A stretch of DNA of 13,913 nucleotides from Candidatus Bathyarchaeota archaeon (GCA_030608725.1 JAUWDP010000006.1:1-13913); one strand, 5' to 3'. Shown: positions 1 to 7,646, numbered from the stretch's first letter. Notes: generated by a model from the sequence alone, not told the origin. Numbers and translations: made by a program.

Positions 1-497
1 CGTATGTGGCGGAGAAATGCGGCGTCGAGCCCGAGAACGTCTACCTGGTCCTGACCTCGACCACATCCCTGGCAGGGATGGTCCAGATCTCGGGGCGCAT
101 CGTGGAGACTGGGCTGTTCAGGCTGGATGTCCTGGGGCTGGACCTGAAGAAGGTGAGATACGCCGCGGGGTACGCCCCCGTCATGCCTGTCCACGTGGAC
201 CACGGGTTAGCCATGGGGCGGGCGGAGGACGCGCTGACCTACGGTGGGGTCACCAACTACGTCGTCGACGAGGAGGAGGACGTCCTGAGGGAGCTGGCGG
301 AGAAGGCCCCCTCGACCAACTGCAAGGACTACGGGAAGACCTCATACGAGATCTACAAGGCGGCCGACTTCGACTTCACCAAGGTAGACCCGGCCCTCTT
401 CGCCCCGGCGGTGATCACCATGACCTGCGCCAAGACGGGCGCCACGTTCACGCGCGGGGAGATCAACAGCGACATACTGATAAAGTCCTGCGAATGA
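1..497 (+). CDS. mch: Methenyl-H4MPT cyclohydrolase, C-terminal half (5' end outside window)
   Basis: Mch interconverts 5-formyl-H4MPT and methenyl-H4MPT in the cytoplasm, the step after Ftr in the archaeal C1 pathway. The reading frame enters at base 3 and runs about 164 codons to TGA; the family is usually about 315-320 residues, so roughly the N-terminal half is missing only because the window starts here. Recognisable Mch signatures are TSTTSLAGMVQISGR near the visible start, the APVMPVH / DHGLAMGR stretch, the GGVTNYVV segment, and the C-terminal ITMTCAKTG / RGEINSDIL region. A GTG at 6-8 is in frame but lies inside the protein and is not the start. The gene precedes the fwd/ftr operon in the same direction, 90 bp away, with an oligo-T stretch between, so it may be transcribed separately while belonging to the same pathway. 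Family assignment is by recognised sequence and is secure. Confidence 0.95.
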   Translation, partial: YVAEKCGVEPENVYLVLTSTTSLAGMVQISGRIVETGLFRLDVLGLDLKKVRYAAGYAPVMPVHVDHGLAMGRAEDALTYGGVTNYVVDEEEDVLRELAEKAPSTNCKDYGKTSYEIYKAADFDFTKVDPALFAPAVITMTCAKTGATFTRGEINSDILIKSCE

Positions 498-510
498 GAC
501 CAAGTCCAAT

Positions 511-530
511 ATCCTCCCCTTTTTTCCCTC
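511..530 (+). terminator. Oligo-T terminator candidate after mch
   Basis: A pyrimidine-rich stretch with six consecutive T (520-525), starting 23 bp after the mch stop. Archaeal RNA polymerase commonly terminates at oligo-T without a hairpin, and no strong stem is visible here. Function is inferred. Confidence 0.4.
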
Positions 531-540
531 CTGAGTCAGA

Positions 541-580
541 CAAGTCTTAAGTCTAGATCGCTCCAAAGAGAATAGAGGAA
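541..580 (+). promoter_or_regulatory. Probable promoter and ribosome binding site of the fwd operon
   Basis: The only AT-richer gap before the long operon. A weak TATA-like element (cttaagtcta, 546-555) would place transcription start around 575-582, giving a very short leader. GAGGAA at 575-580 sits 7 bp before the fwdD ATG and can act as a Shine-Dalgarno site. No riboswitch-like structure or operator was seen. The TATA assignment is weak. Confidence 0.35.
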
Positions 581-587
581 TTATTCT

Positions 588-980
588 ATGCCCAAGATCG
601 ACGTGACGATCATTAGCGGGCGTACAGCTGAGCAGGGAGTCGGACTTGAGGAGGGGAAGACCTCTGAGAGATACGCCAAGAGCACCTCCCTAATCGAGCT
701 GAGCCCACCTGATGCTGAAGCCCTCGGGATCGATGAAGGCGGCACGGTGAAGGTCACCACGTCCCACGGGGCCGTCGTGGTCTACACAAAGAGGTCTGAG
801 GGGCTTGAGGAGGGGCTCGCATTCTTCCCCTATGGTCCCTGGGCTAACCAGTTATTCGGGGCCGCCACCTTCGGGACGGGGATGCCCCTCTATAAGGGGG
901 TGGAGGCGGAGATAGAGCCGAGCGGTGAGGCTGTTCCCTCCCTTGGGGACCTCGTCGACGGGTTCAGGAGGGGGGCCTGA
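588..980 (+). CDS. fwdD: Formylmethanofuran dehydrogenase subunit D
   Basis: A 130-residue protein matching FwdD/FmdD, the small molybdopterin-guanine-dinucleotide-binding subunit of formylmethanofuran dehydrogenase. Its fold is related to the C-terminal domain of molybdopterin oxidoreductases, which archaea encode separately from FwdB. Visible signatures are the N-terminal VTIISGRT strand, the SPPDAEALGIDEGGTVKV segment typical of this beta-barrel fold, and the glycine/proline-rich FFPYGPWANQLFGA region where the cofactor is held. ATG 588 is preceded by GAGGAA. The TGA overlaps the fwdB ATG by one base (TGATG), so the two are translationally coupled. Whether the metal is tungsten (Fwd) or molybdenum (Fmd) cannot be read from sequence. 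Presence of this subunit argues for a true redox enzyme, unlike the bacterial hydrolytic homologue. Confidence 0.93.
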   Translation: MPKIDVTIISGRTAEQGVGLEEGKTSERYAKSTSLIELSPPDAEALGIDEGGTVKVTTSHGAVVVYTKRSEGLEEGLAFFPYGPWANQLFGAATFGTGMPLYKGVEAEIEPSGEAVPSLGDLVDGFRRGA

Positions 981-2275
981 TGGTCGAGTACTCCGATGTC
1001 GTGTGCCCCTTCTGTGGGTGCCTGTGCGACGACCTTGAGGTGACCGTCGAGGGAGGCGAGATAGTAGGTGTGAAGAACGCCTGTGCAATTTCACGTTCAA
1101 AGTTCATGAACCACGGCGAGAACAGGCTACGAGAGCCCGCCATCGACGGTAAGAAGGTCTCCCTTGAGAGGGCCATCGAGGAGGCCGCGGGGATACTCGC
1201 CGATGCCAAGAGGCCCCTTGTCTACGGCCTCAGCTCGACGGACTGCGGGGCCATCGGGAGGGCCGTGGAGCTTGCCGAGGTCCTGGGTGGTGTTGTGGAT
1301 AACACCTCCTCGGTCTGCCATGGGCCCACCATCCTCGCGCTTCAGCAGGTGGGGGAGTCCAAGACCACCCTGGGCGAGGTGAAGAACAGGGCCGACCTAG
1401 TCGTCTTCTGGGGCTCCAACCCCACGGAGTCGCATCTCCGCCACCTCATCAGGTACTCCGCGATGCCGAAGGGGATGTACGTGCCCGAGGGAAGGAAAGG
1501 GCGCCACATCGTCGCCGTCGACGTCCGGACGACCCGCATGGAGAGGGTCGCGGACGAGTTCATCAAGGTCGACCAGGGAGAGGACTTCGAGCTCCTTCTG
1601 GCGTTGAGGGCCGCCGTCCGCGGCGTTAAGATCAAGGCTGAATCCGTCTCCGGGGTGCCCATGGAGCGTATCATGGAGCTGGCGCGGAGGATGAAGGGGG
1701 CCAAGATGGGGATCATATTCTTCGGGCTGGGCCTCACCCAGAGCGATGGCCGGCACATGAACATCGACGCCGCCGTCGGGCTGGTCACGGAGCTCAACCA
1801 CCACACCAAGTTCCTGCTGACCCCCATGAGGGGCCACTACAACGTCGCAGGCGCCAACTCCGTCACCACATGGCAGACGGGCTACCCCTACGCCGTGGAC
1901 TTCGCCAGGGGATACCCCCGCTACAACCCGGGGGAGTACACCTCGGTCGACCTGCTGGCGAAGGAGGAGGCTGACGCCGCGATAGTGATAGCGTCGGACC
2001 CCGCGGCGACGTTCCCCGCTGAGGCGGTGAGGCACCTCGCGAAGATACCGGTGGTCACTCTTGACCAGAAGGTCACTCCGACCACGATGCTGAGCAGGGT
2101 GGCTATCCCCGTGGCGACTGCGGGGGTTGAGGCTGAGGGCACGGCCTACAGGATGGACGGCGTCGCGTTGAGGCTGAGCAGGGTCGTGGAGCCCGAGGAC
2201 GGGCTGCTCTCGGACGAGGCTGTCCTGGAGGCGATCATAGAGAGGGTCAAGACCCTCAAGGGGGAGGTGGGATGA
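980..2275 (+). CDS. fwdB: Formylmethanofuran dehydrogenase subunit B, catalytic Mo/W subunit
   Basis: FwdB carries the bis-pterin Mo/W active site that reduces CO2 to formate (or the reverse); formate then passes to FwdA. The 431-residue length is normal. The N-terminus has the [4Fe-4S] motif C9-x2-C12-x3-C16 with a further C35 (an additional C14 lies within the motif). The metal-ligand cysteine is C113 in SSVCHGPT, encoded by TGC at 1316-1318; in some methanogens this position is selenocysteine encoded by TGA, which is not the case here. The FWGSNPTESH segment and the C-terminal VTLDQKVTPT / GVEAEGTAYRMDG region are also typical. AGGAGG at 966-971 lies 8 bp before the ATG. The stop overlaps fwdA in ATGA. 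The retained cluster and cysteine indicate a redox-competent enzyme; the electron-transfer subunits FwdF/FwdG are not in this window. Confidence 0.95.
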   Translation: MVEYSDVVCPFCGCLCDDLEVTVEGGEIVGVKNACAISRSKFMNHGENRLREPAIDGKKVSLERAIEEAAGILADAKRPLVYGLSSTDCGAIGRAVELAEVLGGVVDNTSSVCHGPTILALQQVGESKTTLGEVKNRADLVVFWGSNPTESHLRHLIRYSAMPKGMYVPEGRKGRHIVAVDVRTTRMERVADEFIKVDQGEDFELLLALRAAVRGVKIKAESVSGVPMERIMELARRMKGAKMGIIFFGLGLTQSDGRHMNIDAAVGLVTELNHHTKFLLTPMRGHYNVAGANSVTTWQTGYPYAVDFARGYPRYNPGEYTSVDLLAKEEADAAIVIASDPAATFPAEAVRHLAKIPVVTLDQKVTPTTMLSRVAIPVATAGVEAEGTAYRMDGVALRLSRVVEPEDGLLSDEAVLEAIIERVKTLKGEVG

Positions 2276-3981
2276 TGGGCAACCTCATCGTGAAGGGCGG
2301 ATACGTCTACGACCCGCTGAACGGCGTGAAGGGGGACAAGATGGACGTCTTCCTCAGCGGAGGCAAGGTCGTCGAGGAGGTCAAGGGACGGGACGCGAAG
2401 ACCGTCGACGCCTCGGGGAAGGTTGTGATGCCGGGGGGGGTCGACATCCACAGCCACATTGCGGGCTCCAAGATCAACATAGGGCGGCTGCTCCGCCCGG
2501 AGGACCACAGGAAGGACGTTGTGCCCAAGACCAAGTACACGAGGTCGGGGGTGGGGTACAGCTGCCCCTCGACCTTCGTGACTGGGTACAGGTACGCCCA
2601 GATGGGCTACACGTCGGTGATGGAGGCGGCAATGCCGCCGCTGGGGGCGAGGCACGTCCACGAGGAGCTCAACGACATCCCGATCATCGACAAGGCGGGA
2701 TTCACCCTGCTGGGGAACAACCATTTCACCCTCAAGTACGTGAAGGAGGGGGACATGGAGAAGTTGAAGGCCTTCATGGCCTGGATGCTCTGGGCGACCC
2801 GGGGCTACGCGGTGAAGATCGTGAATCCTGGGGGCGTCGAGAACTGGAAGTGGGGGAGGAACGTCGGGGGCCTCGACGACCTGGTCTACAACTACGAGGT
2901 CTCCCCGAGGCAGATAGTCACCAGCCTGGCTAGGGCGAACGAGGAGCTGGGGCTGCCGCACACCATCCATCTCCACTGCAACAACCTGGGGGTCCCGGGG
3001 AACTACGAGACCACCATCGAGACCCTGGAGGCGGTGAAGGGGATCAAGGCCGCGGAGGGGAGGGAGGCCAACGTGCACATCGTTCACGCCCAGTTCAACT
3101 CCCTCGACGGGGAGAACTGGATGAACGTTAAATCGGGGGCATCCAAGCTCGCCAAGTACGTGAACGCCAACGAGAACGTCACGCTGGACATGGGTCAGGT
3201 CATCTTCACGGACACGACGACGATGACCGGGGACGGGCCGTGGCAGTTCAGGCTCCACAACATGACGGGGAACAAGTGGGTGAACAGCGACGTCGAGATG
3301 GAGGCCGGGGCCGGCGTGGTCCCCTACACATTCAAGAAGGGTAACCCGGCGAACGCCATCCAGTGGGCAATAGGGCTGGAGCTGGCCCTCCTCGTCTACG
3401 ACCCCTGGAGGGTCTACATGACGACGGACCACCCCAACGGGGGTCCCATGATCTACTACCCCAAGGTCATCTCCTGGCTCATGAGCCGGAAGGCCCGCAC
3501 AGATTCCATGCTGGAGATGAACAAGTCGGTGATGAGGAGGACCACCCTCGCAAACATCTACCGCGAGTACGACTTCAATGAACTCGCCACCGTGACCCGG
3601 GCAGCCACGGCCAAAGCCTTGGGGATGGACCACAAGGGCCACCTGGGAACGGGGGCGGACGCCGACGTCGCAGTCTACAACATCGATCCGAGCATGTGGA
3701 GGCCCTCCATGTACAAGGAGCTGGAGAAGGCCTTCGCCAAAGCCGCCTACACGATCAAGGGCGGCGAGGTGGTGGTCAAGGACGGCGAAGTGGTGTCTAC
3801 CCCGCTGGGGGCGACTCACTGGGTGAAGTCGGAGGTCCCGGAGGCGCTGGAGGCCGAGTTGATGAAGGACCTTGAGGCCGACTTCAGGGACTACTACACT
3901 ATAAACCTGGCCAATTATCCCGTGGAGGACGCCTACCTGCCCACAGGGCGCCCGCTGACGGCGGAAGGGAGGTGGAGATGA
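2275..3981 (+). CDS. fwdA: Formylmethanofuran dehydrogenase subunit A, metal-dependent amidohydrolase
   Basis: FwdA is an amidohydrolase-superfamily subunit that condenses formate with methanofuran (or hydrolyses formylmethanofuran) at a dinuclear metal site. About 568 residues, full length. Visible ligands, numbered from the first ATG: H60-x-H62 in DIHSHI, the probable carboxylated lysine K182 in AVKIVNPGG, histidines 233/235 in HLHCNN, H272 in HIVHAQF, and D386 in TTDHPNGG. Two tandem ATG codons occur at 2272 and 2275; the first overlaps the fwdB stop (ATGA), but GGAGGTG at about 2263-2269 is better spaced to the second, so 2275 is chosen with little consequence. The stop overlaps the start region of ftr. 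A 557-codon open frame on the opposite strand of this gene is an artefact of its high GC3. Confidence 0.95.
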   Translation: MGNLIVKGGYVYDPLNGVKGDKMDVFLSGGKVVEEVKGRDAKTVDASGKVVMPGGVDIHSHIAGSKINIGRLLRPEDHRKDVVPKTKYTRSGVGYSCPSTFVTGYRYAQMGYTSVMEAAMPPLGARHVHEELNDIPIIDKAGFTLLGNNHFTLKYVKEGDMEKLKAFMAWMLWATRGYAVKIVNPGGVENWKWGRNVGGLDDLVYNYEVSPRQIVTSLARANEELGLPHTIHLHCNNLGVPGNYETTIETLEAVKGIKAAEGREANVHIVHAQFNSLDGENWMNVKSGASKLAKYVNANENVTLDMGQVIFTDTTTMTGDGPWQFRLHNMTGNKWVNSDVEMEAGAGVVPYTFKKGNPANAIQWAIGLELALLVYDPWRVYMTTDHPNGGPMIYYPKVISWLMSRKARTDSMLEMNKSVMRRTTLANIYREYDFNELATVTRAATAKALGMDHKGHLGTGADADVAVYNIDPSMWRPSMYKELEKAFAKAAYTIKGGEVVVKDGEVVSTPLGATHWVKSEVPEALEAELMKDLEADFRDYYTINLANYPVEDAYLPTGRPLTAEGRWR

Positions 3982-4907
3982 TGAGCTTCAAGTACAACGG
4001 AGTGGAGATAGAGGACACATTCGCGGAGGGCTTCGCCATGTGGGGGGCCCGGATTATCATCACGGCGAAGAACAGGAAGTGGGCGAACATCGCCGCAGCC
4101 GAGATGACGGGATTCGCTACCAGCGTCATCGCATGTGACTGCGAGGCCGCTGTCGAGAGGGAGGTCCCCCCTGAGGAGACCCCCGACGGCAGGCCGGGCG
4201 TAGCGGTGATGATGTTCGGCTTCTCGAAGAAGAGGCTCTCCGCGCCGATGCTCAACAGGATCGGCCAGTGCGTCCTCACCTGCCCCACCACGGCGATATT
4301 CAACGGCATCCCCGAGGAGGAGGCCGACGACATGCTCGACGTGGGGGCCAGCCTCCGATTCTTCGGGGACGGCTACCAGGTGAAGATGAGGATGGGGGAC
4401 GGCTGGCAGGAGCGCCAGAGGTATTGGAGGATCCCGGTGATGGAGGGGGAGTTCCTGGCCGAGGCCAAGTTCGGCGCCAAGAAGGCGGTGGCTGGAGGAA
4501 ACTTCCTGATAATGGGAGTGGACGAGGACTCGACACTTGAGGCATCCGAGAGGTCCATCGAGGCCATCCACACGGTCCCCGGGGTGATAACGCCCTTCCC
4601 CGGCGGCCTCTGCAGGAGCGGGAGCAAGCTCGGCTCAAAATATGCCTTCCTCAGGGCATCGACGAACACCCCCTTCTGCCCGGCTATTAAGACCTCGTTC
4701 CCGGATTCCAAGGTGCCTGAAGGCGTCAACTGCGTCCTCGAGGTGGTTCTCAACGGCCTCGACGAGCCCTCAGTGATGAAGGCGATGGCTGTGGGCATCA
4801 GGGCAGCGACGGAGGTGCCCGGGGTGAAGATGATAACCGCCGTGAACTTCGGGGGCAAGCTTGGCAAGTTCAATCTAGGACTGAAGGAGGCCCTGGAGGA
4901 TGCCTGA
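3981..4907 (+). CDS. ftr: Formylmethanofuran:H4MPT formyltransferase
   Basis: Ftr moves the formyl group between methanofuran and tetrahydromethanopterin in the cytoplasm. About 308 residues, close to the family's usual ~297-300. Family signatures are the N-terminal YNGVEIEDTFAEGF, ARIIITA and GFATSVIACDCEA segments, RIGQCVLTCPTTAIFNG in the middle, and NCVLEVVLNGL near the C-terminus. ATG codons occur at 3978 (overlapping the fwdA stop as ATGA) and 3981, and a GTG lies at 3972. GGAGGTG (3968-3974) fits 3981 best by spacing, and MSFKYNGVEIEDT is the natural N-terminus. The gene sits between fwdA and fwdC, whereas methanogens usually encode it elsewhere. That order resembles the bacterial formyltransferase/hydrolase (fhc) operon, and suggests Ftr may work physically close to the Fwd complex. 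Confidence 0.95.
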   Translation: MSFKYNGVEIEDTFAEGFAMWGARIIITAKNRKWANIAAAEMTGFATSVIACDCEAAVEREVPPEETPDGRPGVAVMMFGFSKKRLSAPMLNRIGQCVLTCPTTAIFNGIPEEEADDMLDVGASLRFFGDGYQVKMRMGDGWQERQRYWRIPVMEGEFLAEAKFGAKKAVAGGNFLIMGVDEDSTLEASERSIEAIHTVPGVITPFPGGLCRSGSKLGSKYAFLRASTNTPFCPAIKTSFPDSKVPEGVNCVLEVVLNGLDEPSVMKAMAVGIRAATEVPGVKMITAVNFGGKLGKFNLGLKEALEDA

Positions 4908-5748
4908 GATGAAGGAGCTCTGGCTCACACCCAAAGGGTTACCGTCGATACCCGTCGAGGCCGAGGTCATCTGCCCCGACGTCGTCGCCGGGAGGACCCT
5001 GAAAGAAGTCAAGAGCCTTGAGGTATACGTCGGGAACGAGACCCACGGCCTCGGGGAGTTCTTCGAGGTCGAGGGAGAGCTGGCCAAGCAGGCGTCGGAG
5101 CAGATGATCGTCGTGGACGGGACCTGCCAGACCGTGAAGTACATCGGAGCCAAGATGACCGCAGGCAGAATCCACGTGAAGGGCTGCGCCGGGATGCACG
5201 CCGGGGCCCAGATGTCCGGAGGCGAGATGCTGGTGGAGGGGAACACCCGGGACTGGGCCGGAGCCGAGATGAGCGGGGGGCTCCTCCGCATCCAAGACGA
5301 CTCCAGGAACATGACCGGGGCCGCGTACAGGGGAAGCCCCGAGGGGATGACGGGAGGCTGCATAGTCGTGGAGGGGGACGCCGGCGTGGAGCTGGGCTCC
5401 TTCATGAGGCGGGGCATGATCGTCGTCAAGGGGGACGTCGCGCCCTTCTGCGGGGCCCACATGAACGGAGGCGTGATCTTCATCATGGGCCAAGCTGCCC
5501 GGAGGCTAGGCGCCGAGGCGAAGGGAAACGGCGGCTTCATCGCGTGCCTCGGAAGTGTAGACGAGATCCTCCCCACCTACATCCACGAGACCACCTACAC
5601 GCCCACGTTCATGAAGCTCTACATGAGGCAGCTCAGGGACGCACTTGGGTTAGAGGAGGCGGCGAAGTTCCTCGAGACCCCCTTCAGGCGCTACGTAGGG
5701 GACCTGGCCGTCGGTGGGAACTGCGAGATCCTCGTGGCAGAGAAATAG
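4900..5748 (+). CDS. fwdC: Formylmethanofuran dehydrogenase subunit C
   Basis: FwdC is a right-handed beta-helix subunit related to the C-terminal domain of glutamate synthase alpha subunit; in the Fwd complex it is structural and binds next to FwdA. It is 282 residues from ATG 4900. Repeated turns of the pattern G-A-x-M-x-x-G-x-(I/L)-x-V-x-G run from about residue 83 to 218 (GAKMTAGRIHVKG, GAQMSGGEMLVEG, GAEMSGGLLRI, GCIVVEGDAG, GAHMNGGVIFIMG), which is diagnostic. ATG 4900 overlaps the ftr stop by 8 bases and has its GGAGG immediately adjacent; ATG 4909 (codon 4) is better spaced from GGAGG (4895-4899) and is an alternative start. The stop is TAG, and 15 bp separate it from the next gene. 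The C-terminal tail after residue 220 (DEILPTYIHETTYTP) is also typical of FwdC/FhcC. Confidence 0.94.
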   Translation: MPEMKELWLTPKGLPSIPVEAEVICPDVVAGRTLKEVKSLEVYVGNETHGLGEFFEVEGELAKQASEQMIVVDGTCQTVKYIGAKMTAGRIHVKGCAGMHAGAQMSGGEMLVEGNTRDWAGAEMSGGLLRIQDDSRNMTGAAYRGSPEGMTGGCIVVEGDAGVELGSFMRRGMIVVKGDVAPFCGAHMNGGVIFIMGQAARRLGAEAKGNGGFIACLGSVDEILPTYIHETTYTPTFMKLYMRQLRDALGLEEAAKFLETPFRRYVGDLAVGGNCEILVAEK

Positions 5749-5763
5749 GTGGACTGAGAGGAC

Positions 5764-6639
5764 TTGAAGGTCGGCATAATCGCCTCCGACAAAAAGGAAT
5801 GGCATGTCCAGAGGCTGTCAGCCGCCCTCGAAAGTAGGGGAGCGGAGTCCCACATGCTCCCAGCTACCAGATTCCACTCCCGCATAGCTGCGCAGCCTAA
5901 GGTCTCCGTGAGGGGGTATTCCATCGATGATTACGACGCGGTCATCGTGAGGAAGGTCCCAGGGGGGACGCCGGAGCAGGTCTTCTACAGGATGGACGTC
6001 CTCCACAGGCTGGAGGACATGGGGGTACGCGTCATCAACCCTGCCAAGTCCATCGAGAGGGCGGTGGACAAGTACTACACGTCGACCCTTCTGGAGGACG
6101 CGGGGATCAGCACGCCGAGGACAGTGGTCACCGAGAGGTTCAGAGAGGCCATGGAGGCCTTCCAGGAGCTCGGGGGAGATGTGGTGGTCAAGCCTCTCTT
6201 CGGCTCCCTCGGCGAGGGGATGACGAGGATCAGCGACGAGGAGATCGCGTACAGGATCTTCAGGGCGTTGGAACGCGTGGACAGCGTCTTCTACATCCAG
6301 GAGTTCATCCCCCACGGAGGCATGGACCTCAGGGCCTTCGTTATTGGAGACGAGGTCGTGGCCTCGATGAGGAGAAGGTCTGAGGGGTGGAAGACCAATA
6401 TCTCGGCGGGGGGGAGGGCCGAAGCCTATGACCTCGAGGAGGAGCTGGTCGAGGTCAGCCTTAAGGCGGCCAGGGCGATAGGGCTGGAGTACACGGGCGT
6501 GGACCTCCTCCGCTCCGAGGAAGACGGGAGGGCCTATGTCGTGGAGCTCAACAGCACCCCCGGGTGGCAGGGGCTCCAGACCGTGACGGACACGAACATA
6601 GCCCTGAGTATAACCGACTACATCCTCGACACGAGCTGA
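5764..6639 (+). CDS. RimK-type ATP-grasp ligase, candidate cofactor glutamyl ligase
   Basis: A 291-residue ATP-grasp enzyme of the RimK/MptN/CofF group; members add glutamate to a terminal carboxylate through an acyl-phosphate. Visible elements are the N-terminal Rossmann-like domain (MKVGIIASDKKEW), INPAKSIERAVDKYYT before the grasp domain, the ATP-binding K143 in VVKPLFGSLGEGM, E180 in IQEFIPH, D188/R190 in MDLRAFVIG, N212 in WKTNISAGG, and the metal-binding E261/N263 in VVELNSTPGWQG. The start is TTG (5764), chosen because the first beta strand must begin there and no in-frame ATG precedes it; GAGAGG is only 2 bp upstream. The position directly behind fwdC makes a role on H4MPT (as MptN making tetrahydrosarcinapterin), on F420 (CofF-like), or on a methanofuran glutamate tail plausible. 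The fold is certain, the substrate is not. Confidence 0.85.
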   Translation: MKVGIIASDKKEWHVQRLSAALESRGAESHMLPATRFHSRIAAQPKVSVRGYSIDDYDAVIVRKVPGGTPEQVFYRMDVLHRLEDMGVRVINPAKSIERAVDKYYTSTLLEDAGISTPRTVVTERFREAMEAFQELGGDVVVKPLFGSLGEGMTRISDEEIAYRIFRALERVDSVFYIQEFIPHGGMDLRAFVIGDEVVASMRRRSEGWKTNISAGGRAEAYDLEEELVEVSLKAARAIGLEYTGVDLLRSEEDGRAYVVELNSTPGWQGLQTVTDTNIALSITDYILDTS

Positions 6640-6644
6640 ATGAA

Positions 6645-7646
6645 ATGGCAGACAGCTCGCTAAGGGACGGCGACGCCATCCTAACCACCCACGGCTTCAT
6701 CTTCTACGTCTTCGGCTACGAGCACCCCACCGACAGGTACCATGGGTTCCTGAAGTACGTCCCCCGCGACAGGTCCTACGCATTCGAGGTCGAGTGGCTG
6801 GACCTGGGCTGGATGATGGAGGGCAGGGACATAATCCGTCCCCTGGAGTTGTATAGCCCGGAGAGCTACACGAAGATGGTCAAGGGCTTCCATGTTCATT
6901 TTCCACAGTATCTCTACCATTTCGAACAGCTGGACAGGTGGATGATCACCGTCCCCAGGGACCACATCAAGAGGGTCTTCCGACCCTCAGAGCGGCTCAA
7001 GGAGATAATCGAGGAGGGGGCATCTAACAGCCTCGAGGAGGAAGCCCTTTCACTCATCCAAGAGCTGGCTGAGACCTCAGGGGTCTCCACCGATTTCTTC
7101 GGCGTCCACGGCTCCATCAATCTGGGCACGAGCCGCGAGGAGAGCGACATAGACCTGTCGGTCTACGGGGCGTCCAACTTCAGGCTCGTGAAGAGAGGGC
7201 TACTGGAGGCCGAGGAGGCTGGGCTGCTGAGCCTCAAGAGGGGAGACCGCGCTGAGAGGAAGAGGCTGAACAGTGGAGTCTACAACGGCAGGGATTTCGT
7301 GGTCAACGCCACTCGGCTAGCCTTAGAGATCGATGATAGGCCCCGGAGCTACAGACCGATTGGCCCGGTGGAGGTGAAGTGCCTCTGCGTCAGGGATGAC
7401 GAGGCCATGTTCAGACCAGCTGTGTACGGGGTGCAGGGATGTACCTCCCTGGATGAGGCTGTAGATGTAGGCGAGGTCTCCGAGGTCGTCTCCATGATCG
7501 GGTCCTACAGGGACCTCGTATCCAGGGGGGAAAAGATAAGGGTCCGAGGCTTCCTGGAGGAGGTAGCCCAGGAGGATGAGAGCTGGCTGAGGGTCGTGGT
7601 CGGCTCCGGCAGGGCCGGGGAGTACCTCGACTGGCGTGAAGCCTAG
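6645..7646 (+). CDS. Archaeal nucleotidyltransferase-like protein, paralogue 1
   Basis: A 333-residue protein with a polymerase-beta-type nucleotidyltransferase signature: HGS (G156-S157) followed by SDIDLSVYG (D168, D170), with D217 in NGRDFVV as candidate third acid. An N-terminal domain of about 125 residues precedes it (TTHGFIFYVFGYEHPTDRYHGFLKYVPRD), and a C-terminal domain begins around residue 255 (MFRPAVYGV) and ends in a small beta-rich segment (IRVRGFLEEV, LRVVVGSG). The whole layout repeats in the gene at 8918-9949. It belongs with archaeal 'predicted nucleotidyltransferase' proteins (possibly COG1665, from memory); the reaction is unknown to me. ATG 6645 is chosen because it follows the ligase stop by 5 bp and aligns with the paralogue's start; the frame is open farther upstream but overlaps the ligase. 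It is apparently the last gene of the C1 operon. Its TAG shares bases with the stop of the facing GTPase gene. Confidence 0.75.
   Translation: MADSSLRDGDAILTTHGFIFYVFGYEHPTDRYHGFLKYVPRDRSYAFEVEWLDLGWMMEGRDIIRPLELYSPESYTKMVKGFHVHFPQYLYHFEQLDRWMITVPRDHIKRVFRPSERLKEIIEEGASNSLEEEALSLIQELAETSGVSTDFFGVHGSINLGTSREESDIDLSVYGASNFRLVKRGLLEAEEAGLLSLKRGDRAERKRLNSGVYNGRDFVVNATRLALEIDDRPRSYRPIGPVEVKCLCVRDDEAMFRPAVYGVQGCTSLDEAVDVGEVSEVVSMIGSYRDLVSRGEKIRVRGFLEEVAQEDESWLRVVVGSGRAGEYLDWREA

Noticed and set aside
17..550. + strand frame overlapping mch in another register
   Set aside because: The mch frame matches a known enzyme. This register gives an arginine/glycine-rich product typical of out-of-frame translation.
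1316..1318. Possible selenocysteine at the FwdB active site
   Set aside because: The codon is TGC, an ordinary cysteine; no in-frame TGA occurs in the gene.
1397..2035. 212-codon - strand frame inside fwdB (and similar ones inside ftr, fwdC, the GTPase and kae1)
   Set aside because: Antisense shadows of high-GC genes; low-complexity composition and no family resemblance.
2146..3819. 557-codon open frame on the - strand across fwdA
   Set aside because: It is exactly antisense to a clearly recognised FwdA. The absence of stops follows from strong GC3 bias, and the product is a repetitive V/H/P/R/D-rich sequence with no recognisable domain.
6564..6644. Upstream extension of nucleotidyltransferase 1 into the ligase gene
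   Set aside because: It overlaps the conserved C-terminal ATP-grasp region, and the paralogue aligns with a start at 6645.
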